From assembly GCA_026421105.1 (NCBI GenBank), contig JAPKDI010000002.1:1-26153 (forward strand): a stretch of DNA of 26,153 bases, read 5' to 3'. The DNA is from Alphaproteobacteria bacterium (GTDB lineage: Bacteria; Pseudomonadota; Alphaproteobacteria; SHVP01). Made by a program: the position numbers and the translations under genes. Numbering within the stretch: the first letter of the stretch is position 1; the number at the start of each line of letters is the position of its first letter. The notes beneath the pieces were generated by a model. The model ran no database searches and was not told the DNA's origin. It saw only the letters and a program-made list of their open reading frames with translations. Shown here in pieces: positions 24,594-26,153 of this stretch.

Positions 24594-25307
24594 CTACCTC
24601 TGCAATTCTACGAGTTCATAGTGGGTCATCATGTAGCCCGTTACCGCGCCTCTCAACAGGATATAGTCGCCGTCGGCTGTGCACCACATGTCATACGGCG
24701 GGTGGGTCTCGGGGAGCTGACCTTCGGTGCCGACGATGCGGAAATGTAGCGCGTCGAATGTCCCGGCACCGACTGTAGATTTCTCTTCGCCGACATATTC
24801 AATGCCGAAACCCAGCTGGAAAATGGTTGGCCCGGTCGCACCGCGATGGTCGGACGACGATGTCATCATGTCTTTGAGGAATTGCGTGCCGGGCCCTTTG
24901 CTCAGGTCGTAGCAGTTCAACAACCATCCGTCCGAGGCAATCGCATGATTGCCGAAGCCCTTGGGTCTCTCCGTCACGGCTACCCGCTGGTCAAGCCGCC
25001 CCTCATTGGCGGTGAATGTCTGGCATTCCACTTCCTGGTCGCTAAAGCGGAACCAAGCTGATCCCATGAAATCACCGCCCACCGTCAATCGCACCGACGA
25101 ATCACGTGGTCGCCAGTCGCTGCCCACGGTGAGCGAGACATCGCGAATCACCGGGGGTGCATCGTCAATTTCGCTGTGGGCCGTCAGGGTCCGCGAGCCG
25201 CCACTATGTTTGGTCATGGTGAACCATTCCCGGCCGCGGTCGGCGTCCATCCGGTCTGGCTTCTTGCTGGTATATGCGATGCGGCCGAAGGCCGTTTGCT
25301 GGCTCAT
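24594..25307 (-). CDS. Unrecognised beta-rich protein
   Basis: This 237-residue protein has alternating short hydrophobic strands and many glycines throughout, for example VIRDVSLTVGSDWRPRDSSV, VRLTVGGDFMGSAWFRFS and IFQLGFGIEYVG, suggesting a lipocalin-like or other beta-barrel fold. A possible active or binding segment is DMWCTADGDYILLRGAVTGY near the C-terminus. No signal peptide or membrane helix is apparent. ATG 25307 has GGGGAG about 9 bases upstream. It is the first gene of a two-gene unit with the protein at 23890-24591, and lies divergent from the antiporter gene. Confidence 0.8.
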   Translation of the reverse strand: MSQQTAFGRIAYTSKKPDRMDADRGREWFTMTKHSGGSRTLTAHSEIDDAPPVIRDVSLTVGSDWRPRDSSVRLTVGGDFMGSAWFRFSDQEVECQTFTANEGRLDQRVAVTERPKGFGNHAIASDGWLLNCYDLSKGPGTQFLKDMMTSSSDHRGATGPTIFQLGFGIEYVGEEKSTVGAGTFDALHFRIVGTEGQLPETHPPYDMWCTADGDYILLRGAVTGYMMTHYELVELQR

Positions 25308-25402
25308 CTCATGTGCTCCCCGACGCTTGCCGCTGGTGTTGACCGGCCAGCTTTGATAGCACCATTGGTAACAGGCCCGCCGTTTGGGCGAAAGGTTGCG
25401 CG
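25308..25402. other. Divergent promoter region for the unknown pair and the antiporter
   Basis: These 95 bases must drive two genes in opposite directions. A TTGACC hexamer is present near 25340, but no matching -10 box is convincing, and no operator palindrome was seen. Confidence 0.3.
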
Positions 25403-26153
25403 ATGCACGCCGACACGACCTTCGTGATGGTCGATCTCTTCGTCTTCTTGATTGCCGCGGTCGTGATCGTGCCGATCTTTCATCGCCTCCGCGCCAGCCC
25501 GATCCTGGGCTATCTCGCGATCGGGGTCGCCATTGGGCCGCATGGCTTTGCGCTGATCAGCGACGTCGAAAGCGTGGCCCCGCTCGCCGAACTCGGCGTG
25601 GTTTTCTTGCTCTTCACGATTGGCCTGGAACTCCCGTTGCGCCGACTCTGGGCGATGCGCCGATTGGTCTTCGGTCTCGGTGCGACGCAGGTGTTGGTCA
25701 CCGCACTCATCATTGGCGGCGTAGCCTATGCTTGGGGCAACAACGTGAACGCTGCCGTGGTGCTCGGCCTGTGTCTCGCCTTGTCCTCCACCGCGATCGT
25801 CGTGCAGTTGTTGGCCGAGCGCGGCGAGTTGGCAACGCCCGCAGGCCATGCCGGTTTCTCGGTGTTGCTGTTCCAGGATCTCGCGGTGGTCCCGATATTG
25901 TTCCTAGTGCCCGTCCTCGGCGGCGATGCCGATTCTGTCCTGGTCGATTTGTTGCTGGCGTTGGGTACCGCCGCCGCCGCCGTCCTGGTCATCTACTTCG
26001 TTGGGCGCCGGGTGCTGCAACCGTTGTTCCGGGTTATTGCCGGCACGCGAAGTGCCGAACTCTTTGTCGCCACCACACTCCTCGTCACATTGGGAATCGC
26101 GACGCTGACTAATATCGCAGGCTTGTCGATGGCGTTAGGCGCGTTCTTAGCAG
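25403..26153 (+). CDS. KefB/KefC-type cation:proton antiporter, 3' truncated by window
   Basis: The frame opens at ATG 25403 (AAAGG ribosome site about 8 bases before) and stays open to the window end, giving the first 250 residues of a CPA2-family monovalent cation/proton antiporter. Hallmarks are SPILGYLAIGVAIGPHGFAL, VVFLLFTIGLELPLRRLW, CLALSSTAIVVQLLAERGEL and LLFQDLAVVPILFLVPVL, with about eight membrane helices. It should act in the inner membrane, exporting potassium or sodium in exchange for protons. Any C-terminal TrkA-N regulatory domain would be beyond the window. A long overlapping frame at 25384-26112 gives an Arg-rich translation and is a shadow. Confidence 0.93.
   Translation, partial: MHADTTFVMVDLFVFLIAAVVIVPIFHRLRASPILGYLAIGVAIGPHGFALISDVESVAPLAELGVVFLLFTIGLELPLRRLWAMRRLVFGLGATQVLVTALIIGGVAYAWGNNVNAAVVLGLCLALSSTAIVVQLLAERGELATPAGHAGFSVLLFQDLAVVPILFLVPVLGGDADSVLVDLLLALGTAAAAVLVIYFVGRRVLQPLFRVIAGTRSAELFVATTLLVTLGIATLTNIAGLSMALGAFLA

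Noticed and set aside
25384..26112. 242-codon + strand frame overlapping the antiporter
   Set aside because: Arg-rich shadow; the antiporter frame from 25403 has clear family motifs and membrane helices.

Overview
The window is bacterial chromosome, GC-rich (about 60% by eye), with densely packed protein-coding genes in both orientations and no rRNA, tRNA, CRISPR array or insertion sequence that I can see. The gene families (Dpp/Opp-type importer, several CoA ligases, LLM flavin monooxygenase, MatB-like ligase, PaiB-like FMN protein, soluble reductive-dehalogenase-like protein) and the codon usage suit an alphaproteobacterium with broad organic-acid or aromatic catabolism, perhaps Rhodospirillales-like. 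That assignment is inference.

Region A (1-11222, + strand) looks like one long catabolic operon. It starts inside a Dpp/Opp-type permease gene and runs permease, permease, ATPase, ATPase, amidohydrolase-fold protein, two-domain cupin, AMP-forming CoA ligase, tandem alpha/beta-hydrolase fusion, FAD-linked oxidase and a reductive-dehalogenase-like Fe-S protein. Most junctions overlap by 1-8 bases, so import and intracellular processing of one unknown substrate are probably coupled. Two enzymes lack textbook catalytic residues: the amidohydrolase has no N-terminal HxH, and both halves of the tandem hydrolase lack the nucleophilic serine. Together with the RdhA-like protein, this is the best candidate for an undescribed pathway.

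Region B (11219-14931, - strand) is a two-gene heterodimeric ABC exporter with one degenerate ATP site. It converges on region A so tightly that the two stop codons share the palindrome CTAG.

Region C (15047-23112) is a mixed catabolic and decaying zone. Intact genes are a RidA-family protein, a GTG-started cupin, an LLM-class monooxygenase, an aldo/keto reductase, a 2-aminobenzoate-CoA-ligase-like enzyme and a MatB-like malonyl-CoA synthetase. Between them lie four broken remnants: the C-terminus of an acyl-CoA dehydrogenase/DszC-like enzyme, a quinone oxidoreductase with its middle deleted, a frameshifted coding relic upstream of the aminobenzoate-CoA ligase, and the N-terminus of a medium-chain dehydrogenase with a stop and a frameshift.

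Region D (23253-26153) holds a PaiB-like FMN-binding protein, a two-gene unit of unrecognised function on the - strand, and the divergent start of a KefB/KefC-type cation/proton antiporter that runs off the window.
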